Source of the DNA: Costus lasius
Taxonomy: Eukaryota; Streptophyta; Magnoliopsida; Zingiberales; Costaceae
DNA length: 64,000 nt
NCBI GenBank assembly: GCA_027563935.2
Contig: CM050449.1
Span: forward strand, 87,396,371 to 87,460,370
Reading direction: 5' to 3'
Positions 47,367-58,903 of this stretch are shown one piece after another. Position 1 is the stretch's first letter. Every line of letters begins with the position of its first letter. A model generated the notes under the pieces. The model was not told the DNA's origin, ran no database searches, and saw nothing but the letters and a program-made list of their open reading frames with translations. A program made the translations under genes and the position numbers.

Positions 47367-48234
47367 CAAAATTTTTCTTTTCTTTTTTATGGATTTTGTT
47401 ATTTTTGCATAGATGGAATGTACCCACATAGATACACACTTCTTATTTTTGACTTCAACTCTTATCTTCGTTACCACTATCAATTTTACATAGTGCCAAG
47501 TAGAGGAGTCTTATTATTATTTTTTTATCTCTCATTATTTTTCATGCATAGACTTCAACCCATGTTTTAGGTACCACTATCAATTTTACATAGTGCCAAG
47601 TAGGGGAGTCTTTCACTATTTTTGTGGATTTTGGATTCTTATTTCCCAACAAATAGCAAAACAGACTAAACATCTATTAGGTTGATCAATTGATATCAAT
47701 TCACAAATCATACTCATATACTCATTTTATTCAAAAGAATAGGTTCACCTTAGATCTTATTCCTCAAATAATACATCTATCCAAAATTTCATGCATCAAC
47801 CAATGTCAAATTTCAAAGATAGATATGCATTGAAGAAGTAAATCTAACATGATAGGGTTTTTCTCTAATCATGAATTTGAATCCATTCATCATCAATCAA
47901 TCAATTCATCAACAATTTAAAACAAAAATATACTCATCATCATCAAAACGTCAACGATCATATCATCAAAGAAAAATATCATCATCACATGGTACAACCA
48001 TATTGAAAAGTAAAAGTCATCAGAATGTCAACATGTCTTAATACAACCCCATCGAAGTAAAACAAAAATCAGTAGAATCGTCATCATACAACCATATCGA
48101 AAAATAAAGATAAGCACGAAAAATAGCAGTAGCGATGGTTGTTGAGTGCAGAAGATCCATCCTTCCCTATATGAAATAGAAATAAGACAAGATGAACAAA
48201 ATAGCAATAAGGGAAGATGATACTCACAAAGCAT
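47367..48234 (-). other. 3' noncoding region of the Athila-like element
   Basis: No gene. Contains an imperfect ~100-bp direct duplication (about 47450-47515 and 47550-47612, sharing TACCACTATCAATTTTACAT and AGTGCCAAGTAG). Confidence 0.6.
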
Positions 48235-49649
48235 CTACTCGTCGACATCTGATCGTGTGGCCTCAGAGTCCCTCGTGGCTATGTCCATGGGATCATAGTA
48301 TGGCGTTCCTCCTTCTTGATCACCTTGATATCCAAAGTCTCTGTGATCTGCATAACCAAAACGGTCATAAAGGAAGTTGCCCATGTCTTCCATATGATTG
48401 CACAATCTCTCCATATCCCTGTGGATGTATCCCAGAGTCTCTTGCATCCCATCCAGGCAGCGTTCTTGGTTGTACATCTGTGCTGTGAGCGCCTGAAAAC
48501 CTGGATCGCAGTGGCTGGCAAAACCACCCCTCGTCCCATGTGAGGAAGTACCAGTGGGCTGAGAAGAATCATGAGGAGGTGACTCCATCCCATAGGCATC
48601 ACCCCTTCCACCCCAGGTGGGTGGCAGTGGAACTGTATCTAGTGGTGGAGTAAAAGTTGCCTCAGCTGCACTAGGGGATAACTTCCAGTTGGCTCTTTTT
48701 CTGACCGTGGTCTTCTCGATTTGAGGTAATGGTAGAGGAGGGACATTCGGTCCAAGGACCAAACAAAAAATGTCACCTTCTCTAATAATCATCTTCATTG
48801 CTATGCAAGACTCAATGTCTAGTCTTGCATTCCCTTTTGCCAACTCAATTCCATAGGGCTCTATTCCAAAATATCTAGCTATAGGAGTAATCAAACCTCC
48901 TATTACCACAGATCCTCTGCTCGCTCTGGCAACCTTATCCATATGTTTTACCATGAAGAAAGCCAAATCAACAGCAAATCCATTGAGCATCCCCCAAAGA
49001 AAATAGAGCTTATGTTGACGGACCATGCCGTCACTATCTCCTCTCCCAAATACAGTGTGTGCTAGAACCCTGTGTGCATACTTGATGCATGGGTTCATGA
49101 TCTTGCTAGCTCTAGCAGACACTGCATAGAAGTGGTTTTCATCGGTGATCTGATTCCAAAAAATGCTCTCCATGAAGCCCAGGGGTATCTCAGTGTAACC
49201 TCCTGTGCTCAGTCCAAAAATATCTCTGACTTCTTGCAGTGTCAGCTTCCTCTCCTCATTTGCCAGTCTGAAAGTGATTTCCCCCTCTGCAGGTCCATTC
49301 GAGAATTCCTTCAAGTCAATTATCAAGCTGCTCAAGAACTCCAAAACAAGTGGTAGATAAGTGTATGGAGTCATCTGGAAGAACTGCTTAGCTTTGATCC
49401 TCTCAAACATCAAAGTATGTCTTCATAAAGCCCCAAGGCTTCCAATGTTCTTTGATCAGCATACTTGGTGTTGATGATTTTTCTTTCTAAAATTTTGTTG
49501 TATCTGGATTTCTGCATTTCATTTCTGAAGACAATCCCATGGGGGTTCTGTGGTTGGGATGATTCAATAGGGGCTTTCCCTTTTCTTCTTGGATAAATCA
49601 ATTTTGTTCTTGGTGCCATGAGTATGAACTCAAGCTGCAAACTCATCAT
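48235..49649 (-). pseudogene. ATHILA ORF-1 family protein, one frameshift
   Basis: 49649-49410 gives the N-terminus (MAPRTKLIYPRRKGKAPIES; YADQRTLEALGLYEDIL). 49413-48235 continues in another frame for 392 residues (FERIKAKQFFQMTPYTYLPL; FLSSLIIDLKEFSNG; HRVLAHTVFGRGDSDGMVRQ; FFMVKHMDKVARASRG). A proline-rich linker and a charged C-terminal region that may form a coiled coil follow. This is the ATHILA ORF-1 family found in the downstream ORF of Athila elements, sometimes discussed as envelope-like. I see no clear signal peptide or membrane span. The frameshift lies at ~49410. Confidence 0.85.
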
Positions 49650-50640
49650 TCAATGCATAACAATACAACATTGTAAATCTAGTCATTGGCAGCCTATCAA
49701 CATGTTCTACAAGCATTATCAACTATAAACAGAGTGAAAAACAGAGTAAATGTTCATGAACAGTGATTTCAAACTCATTCAACATGTTTCGGCTCAAATT
49801 GGTGACGAAAATCTGTCTGAATCCAGCAAAGATCGATAGTATGTTCTCTAACGAGTAAATGAAAACAAGAATCACTCAAAATGGTTGAGAAACGAGTGAA
49901 AGGGGCGAAATTTGATAAAAACTCATGAAATCGATGAAATCGGTGAAACGAGTACCTAATCGTCGACGAAAGCTGAACGGGAAGAGTCGCCGGCGTCCTC
50001 AGGTGGTCTGAGATGATCGGAAATCCAAGAACGGTTCAAAAACGAGTGAGAACGAGGGTAAAAACCCTAAAAACGGTTCGGTCGAAACCCTAAATACGGC
50101 ACAGAGCTCGCGTGTCAGAAAACAAATTACGGCAGTGTAATATCTTACGGTATTGCCGTAAAATCACGATTGCTCTCGAGTCAAAACTGGTTCAGAAATA
50201 CGGTACCGTAATATAACTTACAGTACTGCCATAAAATTTCGGTAACCTTCTGTATGAAAGTGACTCAAAAATACGGTACCGTGAAGTAGTTTACGGTACC
50301 GCCATAAAATCAAGTAGTTTTTTTTAATCAAAGTAAAATAAAAATAAAATTTCATGAAAATACGGCACCGTAAAATATATTACAATACTACCTTAAAAAT
50401 GATAGAACTCTCAGGTTAATTTTGACGACAAAATACGGTACCGTGTAAGTGTTTACTGTAGTGCCGTAATTTCGTCACAACTCTCTGGTAGAAAGTGAGC
50501 TGAAAATACGGTACCGTAACAGACTTTATGGTAGTGCCGTAATTTGCTTCAAATCATGATTTTCCTACAAAAATAAAAGAAAAATTAGTCCTAAGTAAAA
50601 ATTAAATAAAATAAAACAAATAAAGGTTAGAAAGCTTGGG
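49650..50640 (-). repeat. Noncoding spacer with an array of short palindromes
   Basis: About 50120-50545 contains six spaced pairs of the form ATACGGTACCGTAA ... TTACGG(T)A(C/G)(T/C)GCC(A/G)TAA at ~70-85 bp intervals. No coding region is recognised. Confidence 0.8.
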
Positions 50641-50642
50641 TT

Positions 50643-50690
50643 GCCTCCCAAGAAGCGCTACTTTAAAGGTCATTAGCTTGACCCTTTTGC
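50643..50690 (-). other. Conserved Athila-type post-coding motif
   Basis: Minus strand GTCAAGCTAATGACC and GCGCTTCTTGGGAGGCAACC, the same block as 7084-7128. In autonomous relatives this lies after integrase; here it follows protease directly. Confidence 0.75.
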
Positions 50691-50741
50691 ACTCGGGTGT
50701 GCTCGCGAATTCTTCGATTGCCCCTCTGATTTTTCTTTTGG

Positions 50742-52880
50742 TTAGGCATCACATTGAACCACATAAGGTTCGGTCTTGAAACAATCTCCAATTTTGCTCC
50801 AAATTTTCTTTCCTTTGTCAAACAGTCGAGATTTTCTTCTTCTTTTTCTCCTTCTTCTTGAATTTTTGTCTTTCTTTTCCTGTAACACTTTATCAATTTC
50901 CTCAGAAGATTTGTCAGTTTCAATATTTGAGGGTTCATCAAATAAATTGCAAACATCATAAATAATATCATCAATCACCTCAATACTACAACATGATCCT
51001 GAGTAAGAAAGTTTATTCAAAAAGTCATTAAGATTAAATTCAATAATGTTTTCATAGATATCAAAAGTGATCTTTCCTTCTTTCACATCTATGTTTGCTT
51101 TAGCTGTGGCTAACAGTGGTCTACCTAAAATTATAGGGTTTTTGAAATTTTCTTCCATGTCCAAGACTACAAAATCTGCAGGTATGAAAAACTCACCTAT
51201 CTTGATTGGAACATTCTCTAAGATACCTACAGGATACTTTACCGATGAACCCGCGAGCTGCAAAGATATGGATGTAGGTTTCAGCTCTCCAAGATTTAGT
51301 TTCCTGTAGATAGAAAGAGGCATTAGACTTACACTTGCACCTAAATCACATAAGGCTCGGTCAAAAGCCATAGTGCTAATTGAACAAGGTATAGAAAAAT
51401 TACCTGGATCTTTTAGTTTTGGTCGCAGTTTATTTTGAATGACCGCACTACAATTCTCAGTCAATGTTACTGTGCAAGTACCATAATCATCTAACTTTCT
51501 CTTACTAGACAATATTTCTTTCAAGAACTTTGCATATGAAGGCATTTGAGAAATAGCTTCAGTAAAAGGAATATTAATGTAAAGCTTTTTCAAGATTTCA
51601 AAGAATTTAGCAAATCGTTTGTCTAGTTTGTTTTGAACTTGCCTTTGAGGAAAAGGTATTGGTGGTCTGTAGGGTGGAGGTAAATCAGATTTAGAATCAT
51701 CTTCTTTACATGGCACATCCCCTTTTGGTTCATCACCTTTTTGAGGTGTTAAACTAGGTAGGGTTTGTTCATGTTTAGAGGATTTTTCTAATTCTAATTC
51801 TAATTCCTCATCATGATCATAAGACCCTTTTTCCTTAAATTCAACCTTCCCTTTAGGCTCTCCTAGTTGTTTCTCACTTCTAGTCATGATGGCATTACAA
51901 TGCTCCATAGGGTTTATCTTAGGTTTAGCAGGCAATTTCCCAGGTGGTCTATAAGAAGTACTGGCTTGTTGTGGAATTTGGTTTTCTAAAATCTTATTGT
52001 GTGCCTCTATTCTTTCCAATCTGGAGTTAATTTGATTAAGATTTTCCTTAAATTATTCAATTTGTCTGTTTTGATTTGTCACAATTTGGCTTTGATTAGA
52101 TATGAATTGATTTTGATTTGCCATAATTTTTTCAAACATGGATTCAACACTAGAATTCTGATTTATGTTCTGGTTTTGGTTTTGGTTTGGTCTTTGTAAT
52201 CCTCTATTCTCAGTTTGTCCTCTTTCATTGTTATTGTTTCTCCATGAAAGGTTGGGGTGATTTCTCCATCCAGGGTTATAAGTTCCAGGATATGGATCAT
52301 TGGTTTTACTTTGATTATAAGTCCCTAAAGCATTGACATGTTCATCCCCTTGATCTACAACAACTCTACAGTTTTCAGATGAGTGACCGATGTTACAACA
52401 AATTTCACAAGTGATAGAAGAAATAACAGCAGCTTGCATTTTAAAAGAATCGAATCTACTGCATAAAGAGTCTACCTTTTCTGCTAAGGATTGCCATCCA
52501 TCACTCTCACTCTTACCTTGAGATGGTTTGTAGAATACTCCTCTCTCATAGGTCCATTGATTGTGATTGAGAGCCATCTCCTCCAGCATTTTAAGGGCGG
52601 CATCCACAGTTTTGCTCATAAGAGCTCCTCCTGCAGCAGCATCCACAGTTAGTCTGGTGTTATAGAGTAATCCATTATAAAAAGTATGCAATAAAACCCA
52701 ATCTTCAATGCCATGGTGAGGACACTTCTGTTGTAATTCGTTAAATCTCTCCCATGCCTCACTGAAAGATTCTCCATCTTTTTATTGGAAACTTGTTATT
52801 TGGTTTCTCAGCTGAATTATTTTGCTTGGAGGGAAGTATTTCATCAAGAAAGAATTTAACAGTTGATCCCAAGTTATAAA
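50742..52880 (-). pseudogene. gag: Athila-like gag-protease, 5'-truncated, one stop
   Basis: From 52880 the remaining gag reads in shifted frames (SKQNNSAEK; SEAWERFNELQQKCPHHG), then openly from 52691. Contains a knuckle-like CEICCNIGHSSENC (~52415), an N/Q-rich linker, a single in-frame stop at 52053-52055, and then 425 residues with FTEAISQMPSYAKFLKEIL and a retropepsin core (ALCDLGASVSLMP, catalytic DLGAS; NPIILGRPLLATA). The C-terminus is highly basic (KNSRRRRKRRRKSR). No RT, RNase H or integrase follows before the spacer motif. Confidence 0.85.
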
Positions 52881-53774
52881 GTATTTTTATTATAGTAGAA
52901 GTAAATTAAGTGACGAACCCAGAATTTGATCGTAAGATCTTATTATTAAGGCGGGATTTGAAGTCCTGGATCATTTGATTTGTATCGGACAACCGCCGGT
53001 TAATATATTTAATAAGGCAAGTGAAGCTGTACATTCACTGGTGCAGGTCTCACATGATGCAGCTGGACAGGAGTGAAATTCAGAAAAGCAGATGTCACTG
53101 TAGCAGCTTTCACACGCACAAGTTGGAGAGAGACGAGAGCAAGAAAGGGCTGCTGCGTAGAGAGAGCAGCTGAGCGAGCGGCCACGTGAAGGGGCGTCCT
53201 CTGCGCGACGAAACCCTGGTTTCGGGGACCCTAGCGTGCATTCGTCCGTACATTACGTGTCCGTTCCGCATTGGCGAACGCCTACGGACACGCACAGGTG
53301 ACCTGTGTGGCAGTGACTCTTGTACGAGGTGGTGCCCTGAGCCCCAACCACGGGCCCTCGCCACCAGCGACCGAACGCCGACTAATTAAGCAAAAGAAAG
53401 CCTCCTCCCTGCAAACTTACCTTGCTAGCTAAATTCAGAAAGAAACATGAATGGGTAAATATATACATAATGTCAAATCAATCCCATCTTTCCATTATTC
53501 ACTTGATACTTTTTCCCCCTTTTTTTTTTTTACTTTAATTAGAGCGGATATAGGGATTCTTCCTTTTTTATCTCCCCCATCGTCCACTTAAATTTACTTA
53601 GGATGCTCGAGGAGCGACGAATAAGGACAGAGGGCAGCTTGTGGCGCTCAGATCCGTTCCTTACCATATTTGGTGAAGATTTTTTTCTCTTGCTGCTTCC
53701 CTTCCGCCTCCACCCAATCTTGCCCTTAATTTGAATCTCTCCTCATCCCCGGCGGAGGAGCTGGTGACGGCGCG
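52881..53774 (+). promoter_or_regulatory. Upstream/5' region of the MADS-box gene
   Basis: About 0.9 kb between the broken Athila-like gag and the start codon. A GC-rich part (53150-53390) includes a G-box core CACGTG at ~53182 (GGCCACGTGAAG). A pyrimidine-rich leader (53690-53760) precedes the ATG. No confident TATA or CArG box was chosen. A minus-strand frame at 53110 is not a convincing gene. Confidence 0.4.
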
Positions 53775-53956
53775 ATGGTGAGGGGGAAAACGCAGGTGAA
53801 GCGAATCGAGAACGCGGCGAGCCGGCAGGTGACCTTCTCGAAGCGTCGCAGCGGGCTGCTGAAGAAGGCCCTCGAGCTCTCCGTGCTGTGCGACGTCGAG
53901 ATCGCCCTCATCGTCTTCTCTGCCCGCGGCAAGCTCTACGAGTTCGCCAGCACTAG
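53775..53956 (+). CDS. MIKC-type MADS-box transcription factor, exon 1 (SOC1/TM3-like)
   Basis: Exon 1 encodes the complete DNA-binding MADS domain: [58 protein letters not shown]. This domain binds CArG boxes as a dimer in the nucleus. The exon is 182 nt, the usual length for MIKC exon 1, and ends AG|GTTAAA with 60 codons plus two bases. No damage is visible and its GC content is far above that of the flanks. The MVRGKTQ start favours the SOC1/TM3 clade (flowering-time regulators), an inference from exon 1 alone. I, K and C domain exons are not found in the window. The nearest upstream neighbour is a broken Athila-like element. Confidence 0.9.
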
Positions 53957-55283
53957 GTTAAATATACTTCTCTTCGTACATATTCCGCACTTTTCTTTTC
54001 CGTCACGCTGCTGATGCTTATTTTCTTCATCAAATACTTAATTACGACATAATTTTATTGAGATTAGTTTTTTTTTTCTTAAACAAAAATACAAAAGAAA
54101 ATTATTTCTGACTTCATTTGATCATTCAAGCAGACTGGTACTCGCTCCTTAATGATCGCATGCAACCCTCAGAATCTCATCTTATAGTCTGCTTCTTCTT
54201 CTTCATACTTTCTCCATTCAACTTTATGTCTTGTTGTTACTGAGATTCGATTTGCACCCTCAGAATCTCATCCTTGTCCTTCCTTGGAGGGGACGGTAAT
54301 GGAGGGAGGTACAGAAACACCTACTTTTAAGCCCATAGCATCTACGCTTGAAGAATGCAGAATAATGCTTCTTTGCTAGTTAAAATACAAATAAGCTCAC
54401 AATAACCTTCATAGATCCAAGGGCATGCCAACTAGTTGAGTTGACCCATTTGGATATAATCTGTGGATTTTTGACCAAACATAGCTCGCAGGGAACCTCT
54501 TGAGAGTTTCTGAGTTTGGTACGTTGACTCCTTAATCAAGGTGAAACGAATTCAAATGGTCACCATAAGAATAATTTTTTAGATGCTCCTCCCTGTAGTG
54601 AATTTAATGGTGAACAGATATACCATTTAATGCTCATTCAACATGCAATGTTACAAGTAGCCAATTGCTAGTGATGATGAATAAGGCCAAAGTGAGAGTT
54701 TGGTTTGCCATCTAAGTTGTGCCAATCCTTTGGATGAGGAAAGAACAAGACAAGAGCCATCTTCCTTGGACTGCATGGAAATACACCAAGTCTACAAGAG
54801 AAATAAAAGTGTAAGCAAAGAGTAAACCCAAATAATAAGCAACTTAAACAAAAGTTTGAGAGCAAGAACACTCAGTTGAAGTTGTTGAGATTACGCCAAT
54901 AGTTGGAAGCTTGCCCTTTGATCTTGGAATTGTGTCACCTTGAAGAGGGAGTGAAGGTAGTCATGTGCTACTTGAGGAAGGGAAGACGGAAGAAGGGATT
55001 TGCATGGAGAAGAGGAGTTTAAGAGAAGAGAAGAAGAAGTGGGAGAGTGGGTCTCAGGAAGAAGAAGAGAGGGGAGAGGGGAATGAGAGAGAGAGAGAGA
55101 ATTTAAGATACCATGTTGACTATGCAACTATTTCATTCAATGTTAAATGATGTATGGATGAATGCAAGTATTTATAAGCAGTGGGTAAGATGGGTAGGGA
55201 TGGGATTTCCCTCCCATGTGAAAAATACAAATTTGGAAAATAAAATTTAAAATTTAGTTGTCTTGGCGACATGGTGTGAATGG

Positions 55284-55436
55284 CGGAAAAAACTTATACA
55301 CGGTGCCGGCGGCACCATCCACTGGTCAATAGCAGTTGGGATTTGTGTCGCACAAATCCCAACTTAAGTGTAAACCTTTATCTGTGGTGGATGGTGCCAC
55401 CGCACGATAAGGTGGCACCGCATATAAGTTTTTTTC
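55284..55436. mobile_element. Small MULE-type MITE
   Basis: 153 bp foldback. The ends pair (CGGAAAAAACTTATACAC with the inverse of GCATATAAGTTTTTTTC), and the internal arms pair GGTGCCGGCGGCACC and TGGGATTTGTG with CACAAATCCCA. Flanks GTGAATGG (55276-55283) and GTGAATGA (55437-55444) match at 7 of 8. Confidence 0.75.
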
Positions 55437-55676
55437 GTGAATGACTTCAAAATTTGAATTCCTTGGTGTGAATGGTCCATTAATTTTGAATTCTTTCCTC
55501 CCTTTGCTTTGACCAAATTTGCTTAACTTGATGGAGAGAACTTTGAATTTTGAAAGCTTTCCATCATGGGTTGTTCAGTAGGAGAAGATGACTTAGGGCG
55601 AGAGTGGAAGGCTTTTGAATTTTAATTATGCGTCCTTCATTGCTTGGATGGCTGAGGGGAGGTGTCTTCTTCATTT

Positions 55677-55970
55677 AGGGCCCATTTTGTATAGCTAAAA
55701 CTTTTAGTTTTTATTAGTTGAAAAAGTACTGGTTAAAAAGTAGTAGGCTGGAAAAGTTTGAAAGTAATTTGGTAAAGTAATCTTTTTAACCAACTAGTAC
55801 ATTTGACCAACTAGTACATTTGACCAGCTAAAAGTAGGGGGTTAATAACTTCTCAGAGGAGTAACTGCTTCTGGGTTCCAAACCTAGAAGCTAACAACCA
55901 AACACTCAAACTTCTAAAAATCTATTTTTGCAACTAGTAGAAGCAGCTAAAAAGCCGTGCCAAACACCCT
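55677..55970. mobile_element. hAT-type MITE
   Basis: 294 bp. The ends AGGGCCCATTTTGTATAGC and (inverted) AGGGTGTTTGGCACGGC are typical of plant hAT MITEs. 8-bp flanks CTTCATTT (55669-55676) and CTTAATTT (55971-55978) match at 7 of 8. An internal TAGTACATTTGACCA repeat occurs near 55795. Confidence 0.8.
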
Positions 55971-56346
55971 CTTAATTTGCTCATTAATTGGTGGATCAAA
56001 ATTGAGAGATTTCTTTAAATTTCGAAAGGTTGCCTTGGTTGATGTGTTGGCAAAAATGGATTTCCTTGATTTGTGTGGTTAAATCTTTTAGAAAGTGTGG
56101 TGAAGTGCCTCCACTTGAGTTTTCTCTTTGAACTAGTTGAAGTCTTAATTTCTTCTTTGGAGCTAGCTTGAGTAAGCTTGCTAGCTTACTTAGCCACTCC
56201 AGAAACTTGCAAATGAATACTTGTAATGCAAATAAACATATGCTATGCTCTAATCCTATTATGATGTATGAAATTATATATTTTTTTTATCCATTTTTGG
56301 CACATAAATGAACTACAATACACAACTTGCCATATTTGGTCACTAC

Positions 56347-58129
56347 TATAACATCCCAACTAAACCACTAGTAGGGACATAATAGTATAACATGTTAATA
56401 TACACTTATAATAACACTATAACAAGACAATTAATCAAATTAAATAACCAATTTGGTCAAAACCGCATTTGAAATGTATAACTCAATGTCAACTATACAA
56501 GGTAACTCAACTTGTTTAAAACCCTAATTATTACAAAACTTACTAAGTGATATCACAAAATATTTACATCTGCATAAGTTCATTTAAGTACTCAAACTAT
56601 CATACAAAAACTATTACTTTAACAAATCTATCTCTGGTTTTAGAGGTCTTTATCTCTATCTAGAACTTCTACAAAATTGATCTATACTAGGAAACAATTA
56701 AAAAGGAAGTTAGCAGAATGTAAGTAGAGATTAAATCAATATGAATGCACATACACCAGTAAGATATCACAAGTGTCCAACTACTTACTACATGAGTATA
56801 TCATATCCATGAAACATAAATAACCAATAAACAAAATACAACCTAACTTATAAACTCCATGAGCTGCAAAGGCCATTGTCTCGTGTCCGGAGTTGCACTC
56901 TTGATAGAGTAATTCCATTGCAAGCTCATTTAGAGGAAGAACTATTCATAAACAATATGATGATATTGCGACAAACACCTAACAACCCTAGCGTTGTCCA
57001 TAGACAATCTAGTAGTAACCCTCCTTGGTTACATCCTAGCCTGACATAATAATCAGTGACAACGTCCCCAATGTGGCCTGCTAGCGAATTGACTTGCACA
57101 GCTAATCCAATCCAATCCAACACAACAACATATAATGTCTCTAGATCATAAGTCAAATAGATACAAAAATCTAATATACAAGTATCCTCTATTACTGCAA
57201 CGATACTACAATGTATCAATCACACATCTACTATGCTGCAATAATGGAAATACAAGGAACAACAAAATAGATCTCAAGACCAACAATAAGAAACTAAGTT
57301 AATGGAGTTTAAACCCATGTTAGATGCCATGCTTAACAAGGAAAAAAAGTAGATCCCTACCTCAATAACTATGCTCTATACCGAATATTACTCTAGTTGT
57401 CTTCTACCCGAACCCTTTTTTTCATCTCTACAAATATACAAATATGTATATTGCTAATAATTCATTTACACAATTTTACTTAATATATAACATTCATTAA
57501 TCAGTTTAATTCCTACACATTATCTATCCTCTTAAATTTATTTAATTAATTAATCTTATATAATCAATCAAAACTAGCTTATAGCAACTAACATAGTTCG
57601 CACGCACATGGTTCATGTGTCTTCAACACGTCTAGAACTATCTACAACAACACTAATTGAAGTTAGAAACTTTCATATTTTATTTTATACATGCTCAAGA
57701 ACCCTAATAAATCTTAATTTTACATAGCATATTAGATATAAAACAAAGGGAAATAAGGTTGGAGACTCGCCACTATTTTACTGGAAATGTGCAGCATCTT
57801 CACCGCCTTGCTATAGGAAAAATGGCACTGCTCGATGCCAGGCAAGGAAGAAGAGGGAGAGGAAGAGGAGCAGATGTTGAGGAAAGAAATTCAATTGTTA
57901 GACTAAAGGAAAAAAATTAAGCTTCACGAAGAGGAAAGAAAGAATTAAGCGGAGAGGAGTAGAGGACCTCGGCCGAAGCAGGAAGAAGGATAAAATAATA
58001 ACAATAAATTAATGGTGCAAGATGAGAGAGGCTGAGATTAGAAAGATATTTACAAAGAGGTCTTCAAGTTTCACATAATTAAAAGCAAGCCCTCAAGCAA
58101 ACTTTATTAAAATAAACACCCATATAACA
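56347..58129 (-). mobile_element. Probable solo LTR of a chromovirus-type gypsy element
   Basis: Begins TATAACATCCC and ends CCCATATAACA on the + strand. Flanks ACTAC (56342-56346) and ACTAT (58130-58134) match at 4 of 5. Short blocks (GATCCCTACCTCAA near 57351) resemble the LTR at 61078-63204 in the same orientation. No gene. Confidence 0.5.
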
Positions 58130-58339
58130 ACTATATAGATGCATGGTGATTCATACTAAACTACCCTAGCATAAATTATATAACACAAGAAAATGCATGG
58201 TGTTCAAAAGATGAGAAAAAAAAATGACTAGCACTTGTTCTCATCTAGTGGCTCATCATCTCCAATTGAGTAGTACTTCCTTAAAAGGTTTAACACCACA
58301 CATTCATGCTACTAGCACATGAGACTTTACTATCATAGT

Positions 58340-58900
58340 CAAAGGTATCAATATACTTGAACTTGTATTATGCAAGTGCATGAATATATTAAAGTAATAA
58401 AAATATCAATCCCACGGAGACTTTAAAATTAAGTACCAATGTGATCGTAGTTATGTAATCTAGGCGAATCAAGTAGTATGGAAGCAATATTGAGAACACT
58501 TTAAAAATAAACTATGAATTATGTGGGAAATTCAGGCATGGGGTTTCACCACAATAATTTTTCTAAAGCAAATCATATCAGCATGTGGTAAATTATCTAA
58601 GAGCGTTAAAAGAAATTCTACTTTTAAAATTTAAAAGATGCCCCTTTAAGTAGCTCATCCAAATGTTTAACTAGTCCAATAAACCATCTTGTCACTTTGT
58701 TTATTGATTCTAGTTAACTTCATTAAGTATATTGTAGATTAACTTATCTCCAATACAACCTAGCTACTTTTGTAGTCTAAAGTTATAAGGTCAATTATAA
58801 GGTTCCAAAATAAAGAGTCAGTCCTTGTCATAGTTTCTAAAATAATTTAATTAAAAGATTTAAATCATTATATGTAAATTAAGTTCCACAAAATAAAGTA
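58340..58900 (-). repeat. Athila-like LTR fragment
   Basis: Parallels the 44240-44840 order in diverged form: TGCAAGTGCATGAATA, AAAGTAATAAAAATATCAATCCCACGGAGA, TCTAGGCGAATCAAGTA, GGGTTTCACCAC. Confidence 0.65.
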
Positions 58901-58903
58901 TAT

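Larger units (their letters stand above)
44115..52880 (-). mobile_element. Athila-like Ty3/gypsy complex: internal-LTR-internal-LTR, lacking RT/RNase H/integrase
   Basis: Read on the minus strand: truncated gag-protease (52880-50742), conserved spacer motif (~50690-50643), hairpin-rich spacer, ATHILA ORF (49649-48235), 3' noncoding region, LTR (47366-45798), PBS and gag start (45797-45410), then a second LTR lacking its 5' portion (45409-44115). One LTR is shared by two internal segments, as expected after recombination between LTRs of adjacent or sister copies. The right end is cut at about 52880, with no 5' LTR. Confidence 0.7.

Noticed and set aside
48192..48543. Plus-strand frames of 75-98 residues
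   Set aside because: Antisense shadows of the ATHILA ORF.
53110..53364. 84-residue minus-strand frame upstream of the MADS gene
   Set aside because: R/P/S-rich frame in a GC-rich leader region, overlapped by a plus-strand frame; no recognisable domain.
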